Below, piece by piece: positions 9,112 through 19,300 of a stretch of DNA of 64,000 nucleotides. How positions within the stretch are numbered: the first letter of the stretch is position 1; every line of letters starts with the position of its first letter. The DNA comes from Sphingopyxis yananensis. Lineage in GTDB: Bacteria; Pseudomonadota; Alphaproteobacteria; Sphingomonadales; Sphingomonadaceae. The notes under the pieces are model-generated. The model worked only from the letters and a program-made list of their open reading frames with translations, was not told the origin of the DNA and did not search any database. The stretch spans positions 496,001 to 560,000 of the forward strand of contig NZ_JAJEWI010000008.1 in NCBI RefSeq assembly GCF_020687785.1, written 5' to 3'. Made by a program: the position numbers and the translations under genes.

Positions 9112-9794
9112 CCCACCAACCCGAAATTTTGCCCACTGGTCCCGAACCCATCCCCGCACCGCCCAAGGCCAAGCATGGTGCCTTGAATTTCATATTGGAT
9201 TTCGGCCCGCTGCTGATTTTCTTTCTGGTGTTTAAATTCACCAGCGATGGCGACGGCGCTTTGGCCGCCACCACCGGCGCGATTAAGGCAACCGGCGCGT
9301 TCATGGTGGCGATTGTCGCCGCGCTGATCGTGTCAAAATGGAAATTGGGCAAAATCAGCCCGATGCTGTGGCTGTCCAGCATTTTGGTGTTGGGCTTTGG
9401 CGCGCTGACCGTTTATTTTCACGACGAAAAATTCATCGTGATGAAACCGACGATTATCTATGCCGCCTTTGCGCTACTGCTGCTGGGCGGCTGGCTGACG
9501 GGCCGTGCTTTGCTGAAAGTCCTGCTGCAATCCGCCCTAGACGGCATCACGGATAAAGGCTGGTTGGTCCTGTCCCGCAATTGGGGGTTGTTCTTTGCGC
9601 TATTGGGCATCGCCAACCACATCATGTATATGATGATCCAGCAAGGCAGCCTGTCCTTTGATACATGGCTGACGGCAAAAGTATGGGGCTTTACGGCAGT
9701 GTCGTTCCTTTTCACCCTCAGCCAATTGCCGGTTATGATTAAATATGGACTGGCCGTAGCCGGCGAGGAAGACGCAGCCAACAAGCAAGGTTGA
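9108..9794 (+). CDS. yciB: Inner membrane-spanning protein YciB (septation protein A family)
   Basis: The 228-residue polytopic protein belongs to the YciB/IspZ family, linked to septation and envelope integrity in enterobacteria. After a proline-rich cytoplasmic N-terminus it has about five to six hydrophobic helices. Family landmarks include LNFILDFGPLLIFFLVFK near residues 26-43, SPMLWLSSILVLGFGALTVY, HDEKFIVMKPTIIYA and the C-terminal WLTAKVWGFTAVSFLFTL. Its start overlaps the ftsY stop by ATGA, and a strong terminator follows at 9823-9849, so it ends the dapF operon. Confidence 0.92.
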   Translation: MTHQPEILPTGPEPIPAPPKAKHGALNFILDFGPLLIFFLVFKFTSDGDGALAATTGAIKATGAFMVAIVAALIVSKWKLGKISPMLWLSSILVLGFGALTVYFHDEKFIVMKPTIIYAAFALLLLGGWLTGRALLKVLLQSALDGITDKGWLVLSRNWGLFFALLGIANHIMYMMIQQGSLSFDTWLTAKVWGFTAVSFLFTLSQLPVMIKYGLAVAGEEDAANKQG

Positions 9795-9822
9795 GCCGCT
9801 CCCCCATCACTGACATAAGCAT

Positions 9823-9849
9823 AAGGCGCGCCCCAACAGGCGCGCCTTT
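9823..9849 (+). terminator. Terminator after yciB
   Basis: A perfect 10-base stem, AAGGCGCGCC (9823-9832) and its complement (9839-9848), encloses a six-base loop and ends in TTT. It closes the dapF-mtaB-ftsY-yciB transcript before the next gene at 9894. Confidence 0.75.
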
Positions 9850-9893
9850 CGCATAAGAGGCTGGCATAAAAGCTGGTGAGGAGGGGAAAGATA

Positions 9894-10466
9894 ATGGGTA
9901 AATTTTTCGAGAATTTACACGCCGTTCTGTTGGCGGGCGTGGTGCTGTCGATCATTTTGATGCTGCGCCTGAATGGCCAAAATTTCGAAGATGGCGGAAC
10001 CGCCGCTGTCGCCGTCATGCGCTGGCTGCACACATTTTTCGGCATTTTGTGGATCGGTTTGCTCTATTATTTCAATTTTGTGCAAATCCCGACCATGCCA
10101 AAGATTCCGGCCGAATTGAAACCCGGCGTGTCAAAACATATCGCCCCTGCCGCGCTCTTCTGGTTCCGCTGGGCGGCGCTGATTACGGTGGTGCTGGGTC
10201 TGGCGATTGCTGGTCACAGCCGGTATCTGGCCCCCGCTTTGGCGCTGGAAGCGCCCTTTGCCTTGATCGGCGTTGGTATGTGGCTGGGTCTGATCATGGC
10301 CTTTAACGTGTGGTTCGTCATTTGGCCGAACCAGAAAAAGGCGCTGGGCTTGGTCCAAGCAGATGACGCCACGAAAGCCAAATCGGCGCGCACCGCGATG
10401 ATCTTTTCGCGCACCAACACCTTGCTGTCCATTCCCATGCTCTATGCGATGGTTAGCTTTTCCTGA
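9894..10466 (+). CDS. PuuD/urate-hydroxylase-like membrane protein
   Basis: This 190-residue membrane protein has about four to five hydrophobic helices (residues 8-23, 44-60, 83-105, 110-135 and near the C-terminus). The pattern WLHTFFGILWIGLLYYFNF, with its helix-embedded histidine, resembles the membrane domain of PuuD-type urate hydroxylases. There is no cytochrome c domain (no CxxCH), so urate oxidation is not established. The ATG at 9894 has a strong GAGGAGGGG upstream and is preferred to a GTG at 9876. It is a single-gene unit between two terminators. A haem-binding or electron-carrier role is only inference. Confidence 0.72.
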   Translation: MGKFFENLHAVLLAGVVLSIILMLRLNGQNFEDGGTAAVAVMRWLHTFFGILWIGLLYYFNFVQIPTMPKIPAELKPGVSKHIAPAALFWFRWAALITVVLGLAIAGHSRYLAPALALEAPFALIGVGMWLGLIMAFNVWFVIWPNQKKALGLVQADDATKAKSARTAMIFSRTNTLLSIPMLYAMVSFS

Positions 10467-10470
10467 TCAA

Positions 10471-10505
10471 AAAAAGGCGCGGGGGGATATCCGCCCGCGC
10501 TTTTT
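10471..10505. terminator. Bidirectional terminator between convergent genes
   Basis: A GC-rich near-palindrome (AAAAAGGCGCGG... against ...CCGCGCTTTTT) ends in a T run on both strands. It lies between the plus-strand gene ending at 10466 and the minus-strand gene ending at 10552, and can stop transcription from both sides. Confidence 0.75.
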
Positions 10506-10551
10506 CATGCCCCCTAAACCACCCAGCCATTTCGGGCGGGTAGTGCGGCCC

Positions 10552-11106
10552 TTAACCGTCGATAGCCGCTTTGTGCATCCGGCCATTCAGCACATAATGG
10601 GCGACACCAACCTGCATTCCCGCAGCCTGTGCATCGTCAATGTCGCGTACACGGCGTGCAGGCGATCCGGCCCATAATTCGCGGCTGGGGATATGTTTAT
10701 TTTCTGTCAGCAAAGCCCCCGCCGCCAACATGGCGTCGCTGCCAATAGTACAGCCGTTCATCACCGTGGCTTTCAACCCAACAAAGGCGCGGTCCGCCAA
10801 TTCACAGCCATGCACCATCGCCATATGCCCAATCAGCACATCTTCACCGATAATGGTCGGATATCCTTGGGGGCGTGATGGCATGGGGCCGTCACAGTGA
10901 ATCACGCTGCCGTCCTGAATATTGCTGCGAGCCCCGACAATGATTTGGCTGACATCCGCGCGCAGCACGCAATTATACCAAATGCTGACATCCTCGCCGA
11001 TCACCACATCGCCAATGATCCGACAACCGGGCGCGATAAAGGCGCTGGGGTGAATGCGCGGGCTTTTGCCGTTCACGCTGACAAGGGTCACATCTTTATA
11101 GGTCAT
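10552..11106 (-). CDS. Gamma-class carbonic anhydrase family protein
   Basis: The 184-residue protein has the left-handed beta-helix hexapeptide pattern of the YrdA/CaiE group: IHPSAFIAPGCRIIGDVVIG, VSIWYNCVLRADVS, IGARSNIQDGSVIHCDG. Zinc-ligand histidines are seen at HCDG and in LIGHMAMVHGCEL. Many family members are not proven carbonic anhydrases, so the activity is provisional. The start overlaps the stop of the upstream gene (ATGA), so it is translated with the spermidine-synthase-like membrane protein. Confidence 0.88.
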   Translation of the reverse strand: MTYKDVTLVSVNGKSPRIHPSAFIAPGCRIIGDVVIGEDVSIWYNCVLRADVSQIIVGARSNIQDGSVIHCDGPMPSRPQGYPTIIGEDVLIGHMAMVHGCELADRAFVGLKATVMNGCTIGSDAMLAAGALLTENKHIPSRELWAGSPARRVRDIDDAQAAGMQVGVAHYVLNGRMHKAAIDG

Positions 11107-13316
11107 GGCTTAGTCCCCAAAATATTCTGCCACATCAATATCGGCAAAGTAGACGCATAATCATCTGTCCAGCGCCGGAAAGCTGGTGTTTTTTCCAGTC
11201 CCTGCCACGGCGTTCCCGTTGGGTCATCATAGGTCAGCATCGCCAATCGATTGGCCGATGGTGCCATGGCAACCCAGCTTGACCCCGTCAAATATCCTGC
11301 GTCGTCATCCGGTTCATCCACCCGCATAGCCACGGGCCAGCCCCGCGCTGCGGCATCAGCCGCCAACACGGGTTCCAGATCAAAAAAGCGGTTGGAAATA
11401 TGCAGCAGCAACAGCCCATCATCCTTGAGCGCGCGGGCGTAAATATCAATCGCTTCTTTGGTCAATAAATGCAGCGGTATCGCGTCCGATGAAAAGGCGT
11501 CGATGACCAAAATATCAAATGTCTTGGCGGGCACTTGTTCCAGCATCAACCGCGCGTCGCCCAACACCACAGGGGCATCGGGCGCACAGTCAGACAGAAA
11601 GGTAAAGCGAGCGGGATCACGGGCAATTTGCATCATCACCGGATCAATTTCAAAAAATGTCCAAGTTTGGCTGGGCTGGCGATAACACGCCAATGTCCCT
11701 GCCCCCAAACCAACAATAGCAATGGACGCGGTGGGCGATGCCTGTTGCAAGACCAAGCCAACGCCCGATGTGCGGCCATAATAGGTGGTCGGCTCCAACC
11801 GTTCCGCCGCACCCATGCGCTGCAAACCATGCAAGGTCGTGCCATGGGCCAAGCGACGTTGGTCGGCGGCAACGTCGTCGGTCACGCTATAGACGCCGAA
11901 ATAGCTGCGCACGCGGTCACCGCTCAGGCTTTGACCGATATTGCTGACCCCGCCCATCGCCAACATCAACGCCAGCAGCACCAGCACATAGACCCAGCGC
12001 CAGCCAATGCACAGCACACCAATCAGGAACATCAACCCAACAAACAGGCCAATATCCCCTTCGAACACGCCATTCCATTCGCCCGCGACATGAAAAGCCA
12101 TGGCGGCCACACAGCCCAACAGCACCGTCACGACACGTCCGGCATTGCGCGCCGAGACACCCAGCATCTGCTGCCAAGGAATCAGCACGGGCAAGGGCAG
12201 CAACAGCGCCGCCGCCACCATCAAAATCGGATGTTCATAAACCCAGTCGAACAAAATGGGCGCCACCAAGGCGGCAAATAAACCACCCAGCACACCGCCC
12301 GCCGACATGATCAGATAGAAAAGCGTCAAATGCTGGGGCGCGGGGCGTAGATGATAGAGATAGCCGTGCAGCGACACCGATAGGATGAACAGCAAAGCAA
12401 GGCTGGCCAAGGCCACCGTCATCGACCCGCCGCTGTTGATCATCGACAAGCCGCCAATCAGCAACAAAGCGGCGGGAGCAACCGTGGTCAGCACCGATTT
12501 TATGACGCTATTTTCGGTAAAAGCAAAAACATAGCTGAGCAGATATAAACCCAGCGGCAGCACCCACAGCAGCGGCATGGCGACAATATCGGTCGTCAAA
12601 TGGGTGGTGGTCGACAGCATCAACCCCGATGGAACCGCCGCGATGGCCAGCCAATGCAATTTGCGGCGCAGGCTGGGCGCAGGCTGGGCCGCATCATTGG
12701 TTCCAAGACTGGCTGGCCCATTTTGGCTATGCCAGCGCGCGGCGGCGGCACCAGCCACCAGCAAGAACAACAGACCATAGCCGAAGGTCCATCCCCACGC
12801 CTGCTGCGCCAACAGAAAATTGGGTTCGACCAACAAAGGGTAAGAAATCAGCCCCGCAAAACTACCCAAATTGGATGCGGCATAAAGATAATATGGGTCT
12901 CCTGCCGCGCTGTCGGCGGCGAACCAACGCTGCATCAGTGGGGCCTGCGCGGACACCGCAAAAAACACCGGACCGATGGATGCCAGCAGCAATAATGGCA
13001 CCCACAACGCCTCTTGCCCCGACGCGGGCGCGCCGATGGAGGCGATGCCAATGGGCAGCCACGCCGCCGCGACCAGCAACAAACCGCCATGCACCAAGGC
13101 TTGGCGTTTCAGGGAAAAGCGGCCCAGCCAATGCGCATAGGCATAGCCGCCGAGCAGCAAGGCCTGATAGACCAGCATCGCGCTGTTCCACACAGCGGGC
13201 GCACCGCCCAGCTTAGGCAACACCATACGGGCCACCATGGGCTGCACCAAAAACAGCAAAAAGCTGCCGACCAAAATGGTGGCGACGAAAATCCACCGCC
13301 GTGCTGTGCCCATCAT
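11103..13316 (-). CDS. Fused membrane / spermidine-synthase-like protein
   Basis: The N-terminal 450 residues contain about ten to twelve hydrophobic helices, starting WIFVATILVGSFLLFLVQPM. The C-terminal 260 residues look like a soluble spermidine-synthase-type methyltransferase fold: IAIVGLGAGTLACY (nucleotide-binding glycine loop), FFEIDPVMMQIA, FDILVIDAFSSDAIPLHLLT. This is the known family of fused MFS/spermidine synthase proteins, whose substrate is unknown. The ATG at 13316 is preferred to a TTG at 13331 because GGGGCAGGG precedes it. It sits 19 bases after hemB and overlaps the carbonic-anhydrase-like gene, so all three are likely one transcript. Confidence 0.85.
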   Translation of the reverse strand: MMGTARRWIFVATILVGSFLLFLVQPMVARMVLPKLGGAPAVWNSAMLVYQALLLGGYAYAHWLGRFSLKRQALVHGGLLLVAAAWLPIGIASIGAPASGQEALWVPLLLLASIGPVFFAVSAQAPLMQRWFAADSAAGDPYYLYAASNLGSFAGLISYPLLVEPNFLLAQQAWGWTFGYGLLFLLVAGAAAARWHSQNGPASLGTNDAAQPAPSLRRKLHWLAIAAVPSGLMLSTTTHLTTDIVAMPLLWVLPLGLYLLSYVFAFTENSVIKSVLTTVAPAALLLIGGLSMINSGGSMTVALASLALLFILSVSLHGYLYHLRPAPQHLTLFYLIMSAGGVLGGLFAALVAPILFDWVYEHPILMVAAALLLPLPVLIPWQQMLGVSARNAGRVVTVLLGCVAAMAFHVAGEWNGVFEGDIGLFVGLMFLIGVLCIGWRWVYVLVLLALMLAMGGVSNIGQSLSGDRVRSYFGVYSVTDDVAADQRRLAHGTTLHGLQRMGAAERLEPTTYYGRTSGVGLVLQQASPTASIAIVGLGAGTLACYRQPSQTWTFFEIDPVMMQIARDPARFTFLSDCAPDAPVVLGDARLMLEQVPAKTFDILVIDAFSSDAIPLHLLTKEAIDIYARALKDDGLLLLHISNRFFDLEPVLAADAAARGWPVAMRVDEPDDDAGYLTGSSWVAMAPSANRLAMLTYDDPTGTPWQGLEKTPAFRRWTDDYASTLPILMWQNILGTKP

Positions 13317-13335
13317 GCGCCCCTGCCCCAAGCGG

Positions 13336-14334
13336 TTATTGGTTTAACAATCGCGCCGCGTGCAGCGCGTGATAGGTCAGCACGCCCGACGCCCCCGCCC
13401 GCCGGAACGCCAGCAAGGTTTCCAGCACCAACGCATCACGGTCGCCCGCACCGGCCGCCACCGCAGCCTCGATCATCGCATATTCGCCGGACACCTGATA
13501 GGCATAGGTCGGCACAGCGAAAGCGTCTTTGACCGCGCGGACCATATCCAAATAAGGCAAGCCCGGCTTGACCATCACGCTGTCCGCGCCTTCCAGCAAA
13601 TCTTGCTCCACTTCGCGCAAAGCCTCTTCGGCGTTGGCAGGGTCCATCTGATAGCTTTTCTTGTCACCCTTCAGCAGGCCGCGCGACCCAACAGCATCGC
13701 GGAACGGACCATAAAAGGCCGACGCATATTTGACGGCATAGCTCATGATTTGAACATGGCTGAAACCTTCGTCTTCCAACACATCGCGGATTGCACCGAT
13801 GCGGCCATCCATCATGTCGCTAGGCGCAATAATATCCGCGCCCGCCCGCGCTTGATTCAGCGCCTGCCCCACCAGTTGCTCGACGGTTTCATCATTCAGC
13901 ACATAGCCACTATCGTCGATGATGCCGTCTTGCCCATGGCTGGTATAAGGGTCCAGCGCCACATCGGTCAGCAAACCGATATCATCGCCCAACGCGTCTT
14001 TGATCGCCATCGTGGCGCGGCACATCAGATTGTCGGCATTGAGCGCCTCTTCGGCCATCATGCTGCGGCGTTCACTTTGCGTATAGGGGAAGAGCGCCAG
14101 ACAAGGGATACCCTCTGCCACCGCTTCGCGGGCGCGTTCCACGATCAAATCCACCGACCAGCGCGATACGCCCGGCAGGCTGGAAATCGCTTCTTGCTGC
14201 TGCTGTCCATCACAGACAAACAGAGGCCAGATCAAATTGGCCGGTGTGACATGATTTTCGCGCACCATGGCGCGGCTCCATGCGGTTCGGCGGCTGCGGC
14301 GCAAACGAAGCGCCGGAAAAGATGCACTGCTCAT
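13336..14334 (-). CDS. hemB: Porphobilinogen synthase (delta-aminolevulinate dehydratase)
   Basis: HemB condenses two 5-aminolevulinates to porphobilinogen in haem synthesis. The 332-residue protein has the two active-site lysines, in SYAVKYASAFYGPFRDA and SVMVKPGLPYLD. Where zinc-type enzymes have a triple-cysteine segment, this one reads DVALDPYTSHGQDG, the Asp-containing Mg-dependent type usual in alphaproteobacteria. I chose the ATG at 14334 (MSSASFPALRLRRSRR) over a longer frame to 14382, because the family starts there. It is followed closely by the fused membrane protein. Confidence 0.96.
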   Translation of the reverse strand: MSSASFPALRLRRSRRTAWSRAMVRENHVTPANLIWPLFVCDGQQQQEAISSLPGVSRWSVDLIVERAREAVAEGIPCLALFPYTQSERRSMMAEEALNADNLMCRATMAIKDALGDDIGLLTDVALDPYTSHGQDGIIDDSGYVLNDETVEQLVGQALNQARAGADIIAPSDMMDGRIGAIRDVLEDEGFSHVQIMSYAVKYASAFYGPFRDAVGSRGLLKGDKKSYQMDPANAEEALREVEQDLLEGADSVMVKPGLPYLDMVRAVKDAFAVPTYAYQVSGEYAMIEAAVAAGAGDRDALVLETLLAFRRAGASGVLTYHALHAARLLNQ

Positions 14335-14439
14335 GCGCGTTGCATAGACCCGCTGGGCGTGTGGGCCAATCGATAATGGCAATCAGCGACCAACGAAAGA
14401 TCAATAAATCGCGCTTCAGTCGGGCTTGGGGTCAGGACC

Positions 14440-16077
14440 CTATGGCGCGGGTTCGGCTGCGCGCTTGGCCGCGACATCGGCCAATGACCCCAAAGTTGGC
14501 GCATTTTGTTCCATCTGACCCAAGGGCCGCAGCGCCGCCCCCGGTGCCACCGCCGTCAAAGCCGATATGCGCGAACGAAAGGCCGACAATTCACGCCCTT
14601 CCAATTGCGCGCGCTGGACAAAATTGGCCCCACTGGGGTTCACCGCGCGGCCACCGCGATACAGTTCAAAATGCAAATGTGGTCCGGTGGACAGACCGGT
14701 CGAGCCAATATAGCCGATCACTTGCCCTTGCTTCACTCGCTGGCCATTCCGCACGGCGATCCGGCTCATATGACCATATCCTGTGCCGACACCGCCGCCG
14801 TGGTTCAGGCGCACAAAATTGCCATATCCGCCATTGCGGCCCGCCATATTAACCACGCCGTCGCTGACCGCGAAAATCGGTGCGCCATATCCGCCGCCAT
14901 AATCGGTGCCCGCGTGCATCCGTTGATAGCCCAAAATCGGGTGACGCCGCATACCATAGTTAGACGTGACACGGCCCGCTGTGGGACGCGCCATGCCGCC
15001 GCGTTTTTGTCCGACTCCCGATGCCTCAAACCATTGAGCGCGACCGTCTTTATTCCATTGCAGCATCGACAAGCGCGGCTTACCTCCGCGAATCAGGCCC
15101 GCATAGAGCAGCTTGCCGACCTCGCTTTCGCCCGTCGCGGCGCGGCGATATTCCACGATGATATCAAATTCGTCGCTGGCGCGCATATCACGGCTCACCG
15201 AAATCTGGCTGCCGATGACGCGTAAATAGCTTTGGATCGCGTCTGGCGGGGCACCGGCCGCGCGGGCTGATTGATACAGGCCCGCCCCCACGCGCCCGCG
15301 AATGCGCAGCGGCGTATTGTCGACGGCAATGGGAATGGCCCGCATGATCAATTCACCGCCCGCGCGTTCCATTTCAATGCGCATGTCAAAACGCGCGCGC
15401 ATAGACAAAGAATCGACGGGTCGGGGCTGTGTCCGCTCCGTGCGGCGGCCCAGAATCAAATGCACCTGTGTGCCAGCCGGAATATCAGCCAGCGGCACTT
15501 TGGCGGATATTTGCTGGCCAATCGCCTGCGCCTGTGCGCGGGACACGCCTGATCGTTCCAACACGCGCTGAAAACTGTCGCCGCGTCCCAAATTGGCGGT
15601 CAGTTCAATTTGCGGTCGTTCGGGCGTTTCCGCCAAAGGTCGTACCGCATCGGTCGCGCCCATATGACGCCCCGTATCGCCGCCAAACGCCAGCGGCATG
15701 ATCGTTTGCGCCCGACTTTCGTTAAAATCGGCGGCGTCCCACACCGTCCCACCGCGTTCCGGCAAGGGCTTGATACCGGGATAGGTTGCAATCGCCGCGC
15801 CGCACAGCAAGGTCAGCGTCGCCAGACCGCGCCACCAAATGGGGCTGCCGATTTGGTCGGCCAAGTCAGGGGCCCACTCCATCGCAACCCATTTGCTGCG
15901 CCAGCGCGAATGCACCTTACCGCTAGCGGGCGCTATAATGTGCTGGGTGGGTTGCTGGGGACCAAAGACATGGGCCGGTGACAATGATGACGACAGGGCC
16001 TGCGACATCGCAAGGGCGGCTGTATTGCCCGACACCACCCCCGCCGAGCCTGTCACTTGGTCCTGACTTTGAAACAC
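14440..16077 (-). CDS. M23 family murein peptidase, membrane anchored
   Basis: This is a probable DD-endopeptidase or endopeptidase activator acting on peptidoglycan. The cytoplasmic N-terminus (about 80 residues) precedes one membrane helix (about 82-100). A periplasmic OapA/LysM-like region follows at about 165-215 (LGRGDSFQRVLERSGVSR). The C-terminal M23 domain (about 370-480) has the zinc-binding set HAGTDYGG and GPHLHFELY. Both HxxxD and HxH are intact, so it can be catalytic rather than a degenerate EnvC/NlpD-type activator. About 70 residues of Ala-rich tail follow. It lies upstream of hemB on the same strand with a 105-base gap. Confidence 0.9.
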   Translation of the reverse strand: MFQSQDQVTGSAGVVSGNTAALAMSQALSSSLSPAHVFGPQQPTQHIIAPASGKVHSRWRSKWVAMEWAPDLADQIGSPIWWRGLATLTLLCGAAIATYPGIKPLPERGGTVWDAADFNESRAQTIMPLAFGGDTGRHMGATDAVRPLAETPERPQIELTANLGRGDSFQRVLERSGVSRAQAQAIGQQISAKVPLADIPAGTQVHLILGRRTERTQPRPVDSLSMRARFDMRIEMERAGGELIMRAIPIAVDNTPLRIRGRVGAGLYQSARAAGAPPDAIQSYLRVIGSQISVSRDMRASDEFDIIVEYRRAATGESEVGKLLYAGLIRGGKPRLSMLQWNKDGRAQWFEASGVGQKRGGMARPTAGRVTSNYGMRRHPILGYQRMHAGTDYGGGYGAPIFAVSDGVVNMAGRNGGYGNFVRLNHGGGVGTGYGHMSRIAVRNGQRVKQGQVIGYIGSTGLSTGPHLHFELYRGGRAVNPSGANFVQRAQLEGRELSAFRSRISALTAVAPGAALRPLGQMEQNAPTLGSLADVAAKRAAEPAP

Positions 16078-16391
16078 GAATGACTTCCCCGCATGGCGCG
16101 CCCCGCAACATCATTTGCCGCGCCCAGACGAAAACCGTAACAAAAAATCGGTCCTCGCCGTGGCTTTGTCTGTAAATAAAGCCGGTTAAAGTCAATTTAA
16201 CGCCTGGTCACGCGCCCAGCTTCTGCGGCCAGTTGTTGCCATGGCGCGATATAATGCAGCGAATTTTGGCATGATGTCACCGATTTTACGCCCCCCAATT
16301 GCACCATCCATAGCCGCGCCCTTGCGGTGGCGCGCCGATCGCCTTAGTGCAGCAGCATACCGGACCGTTGATCCGGATTTTTAGAAAGACC
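16078..16391. other. Divergent M23 peptidase / helicase intergenic region
   Basis: These 314 bases separate divergent genes and should contain both promoters. No RNA gene, repeat or short coding frame with a ribosome-binding site is apparent. Confidence 0.45.
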
Positions 16392-19300
16392 ATGGCGAAA
16401 GCGTCCTCTCCCCCCATCAAAGCGGTGCTTGGCCCAACCAATACGGGCAAAACCCATTTGGCCGTCGAGCGTTTATGCGCCCATGCCAGCGGGATGATCG
16501 GCTTTCCGCTGCGCTTGTTGGCGCGCGAGATTTATGAACGTGTGGTCAAAATCAAGGGACCGGAACAGGTCGGCTTGATGACCGGCGAAGAACGTATCCT
16601 GCCGCCCAGCGCCCGCTATATTTTGGGCACGATGGAGGCCCTGCCGGTTGAACGGGATGTCGCCTTTGTCGCCATTGACGAAGTGCAATTGGGCGGCGAC
16701 CCCGAGCGCGGCCATGTCTTCACCGACCGTTTGCTGCGCGCACGGGGCCGCAACGAAACCATGGTGCTGGGGTCTGCCGCAATGGGCAATGTGGTGCGCG
16801 CCATATTCCCCGATGCCGACATCACCAGCCGCCCGCGCTTTTCCACCCTCAGCTATGCAGGCAGTTGCAAATTATCCCGCCTGCCAAAACGATCGGCCAT
16901 TGTCGCTTTTTCGGCCGAAGAAGTCTATGCCATCGCCGAAATGCTGCGCCGTTTTTCAGGCGGCGCGGCGGTGGTGATGGGGGCCTTGTCCCCCAAAACC
17001 CGCAACGCCCAAGTCGCGATGTTTGAACGGGGCGAGGTCGACTATCTGGTCGCCACAGACGCCATAGGTATGGGGCTGAATCTGAATGTTCAGCATGTTG
17101 CCTTTGCGTCGCTTCAGAAATTTGATGGCCGCCATGTCCGCCGCCTGACCATCGCGGAAATGGCACAAATTGCAGGTCGTGCGGGCCGCCACCAACGCGA
17201 TGGCACATTTGGCACCATTGGGATGCCGCAGGGCGGCTTCACCCCCGAAGAAGTACACGCCATCGAAGGGCATCACTTCCCGCCCATGTCCAGCATTTTT
17301 TGGCGCGACCCCTTGCCCAGCATGGCCTCGCTTGATCGCCTGATTCTGGACCTGACCCGCCCGCCAGCCCATGCCAGTCTGCGCCCCGCCCCCGAAGCGG
17401 TGGACCTGAAAGTATTAAAACATCTGGTCGGCGACCCCGACGTTCAGGCAAAAGCCACCAACGAAGATCATATCGCCCGTTTGTGGGATGTTTGCGGCCT
17501 GCCCGATTTCGAACAATTGGGCAGCGAACATCACAGCCGCACGGTGCTGAAACTGTGGCAATGGCGCATCAGTGGGGACGGCATGATCGACCCCGACTGG
17601 TTTGCGCGCCGTCTGGCCCGCCTCGACAAGACCGAAGGCGACATTGATCAAATCGCCAGCCGTATCGCGGCTGTGCGCACATTATGCTTCATTGCCCAGC
17701 GCGGGGATTGGCTTGCCGATGCCACCGGATGGACGATGCAAACACAAATGCTGGAATCGCGCCTATCAGATGCGCTACATACAGCATTGTCACAGCGTTT
17801 TGTTGACCGACGCCTTGCGCTGTTGCTACGCGATGCTGGACAAAAAAATACATCACTGCCTGTCGCCATCGCAGATGACGGCACGGTAGCGGTGGATGGA
17901 GAAGCCATTGGGACTTTGCGCGGCTTTCAATTTAAGGTTGATCCGATTGCCCGTGCAAGCGACCATCGTTTATTATTAGCTGCGGCGGAAAAACATTTGC
18001 GTACAGAATTAAATAACCGCGCTGAGGCGCTGGCCCAAGGAACCGAAGGCACATTGTCTCTGGCGAGTGATGCAGGCGAAGCGCCGCGTTTGATCTGGGA
18101 AGATCATGTCGTGGCGACCTTGTCCAAGGGCACGTCCCTTGTTCAGCCTGTCATTCAGTTGGATGCGTCGCTGCGCGCGCTGGATGCCGCACAAGTGGAC
18201 GCGATTTCTGCGCGCCTGCAACAATTTGTGACGGACGAAATCGCCCGCCACGCAGCCCCGCTGGTCGCCATGGCGACCGCCGCCAGCGCCGAAGACACCC
18301 CAGCTCAGATTCGCGCCTTGTTGGCGGTTGTGCTGGATGGTGCCGGTGCCGCCAGCCGTCAATCTGTCGAAAATGCTTTGGCTGCGATCAGCGCCGAAGA
18401 ACGGCCGATGCTGCGCAAATTGGGTCTGACCATTGGCTCTTTGGATATTTTCCACGGCCTGCTGCTGAAACCAGAAGCCGTGCGTTGGCGCGCTGCTTTG
18501 CTGGCCGCGCAAAAGGATGCGCCCGTCCCTGCCCTGCCACCCCATGGCGCGGTGCTGCAAAAGGAAGGCGATGAAGAAGGCCTCGCCATCGCTGGTTTCC
18601 GCCGCGGCGCGTCGGCATGGCTGCGCATTGATATGGCCGAAAAGCTGGCCCGTCAGGCGCATGCCGCCCGTTTGCAAGCCCAAGCCCCCACGCCCGCTGC
18701 CGCCCCCGCAGAGGCACAGGACGGCAGCACGGCACAGGCAGAAGTGGCCGCTGAAACAGACACTGCAGAAGCCGCAGATGCAGCCGTAGAGGCCGCGCCC
18801 GCCGAAACCGCTCCTGCCACTGACGCAGCCGAAGAAACCGTTGTCGAAGCCACCGAAACCGCCGAAGCGAACGAAGTGACGGAAGCCGCTGTTGAGGCAG
18901 AAGCCCCAGCAGCGAACGGCGATGTGGCAGAAGGGTCCGAATCGGCAGAAACGACAGAGGCCGCTGAACCCGCCGAAGCGGCTGCTGCAACAGTAGCCAC
19001 AGAAAATAGCGAAGGCAGCAGCGAAACCGCCGCGTCCGACGAACCGCTTCCCGGCTTTACCATCGACAATGCGCTGGCAACCTCGTTGGGTCTGGATGAC
19101 GAAGCCCGCCGTGCTTTGTTGCAAAGCCTTGGCTTCCGTTCCGCTGGTGAACCCGAGCTGGACCGCTGGCGCTGGATTGGCCTGAAGCGCAAGGATCAGC
19201 GCCGCGACCGTGGCAACCGCCGTTTTGGCGGCCAAAACCGTGGTCCGCGCGGCCAAGCGGGTCAAGACGGCGAAAATCAGGATCGGTTCCGCAAGGGACG

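Noticed and set aside
9876-9893. GTG at 9876 as start of the PuuD-like gene
   Set aside because: The GAGGAGGGG ribosome-binding site lies within the added codons and correctly spaces the ATG at 9894.
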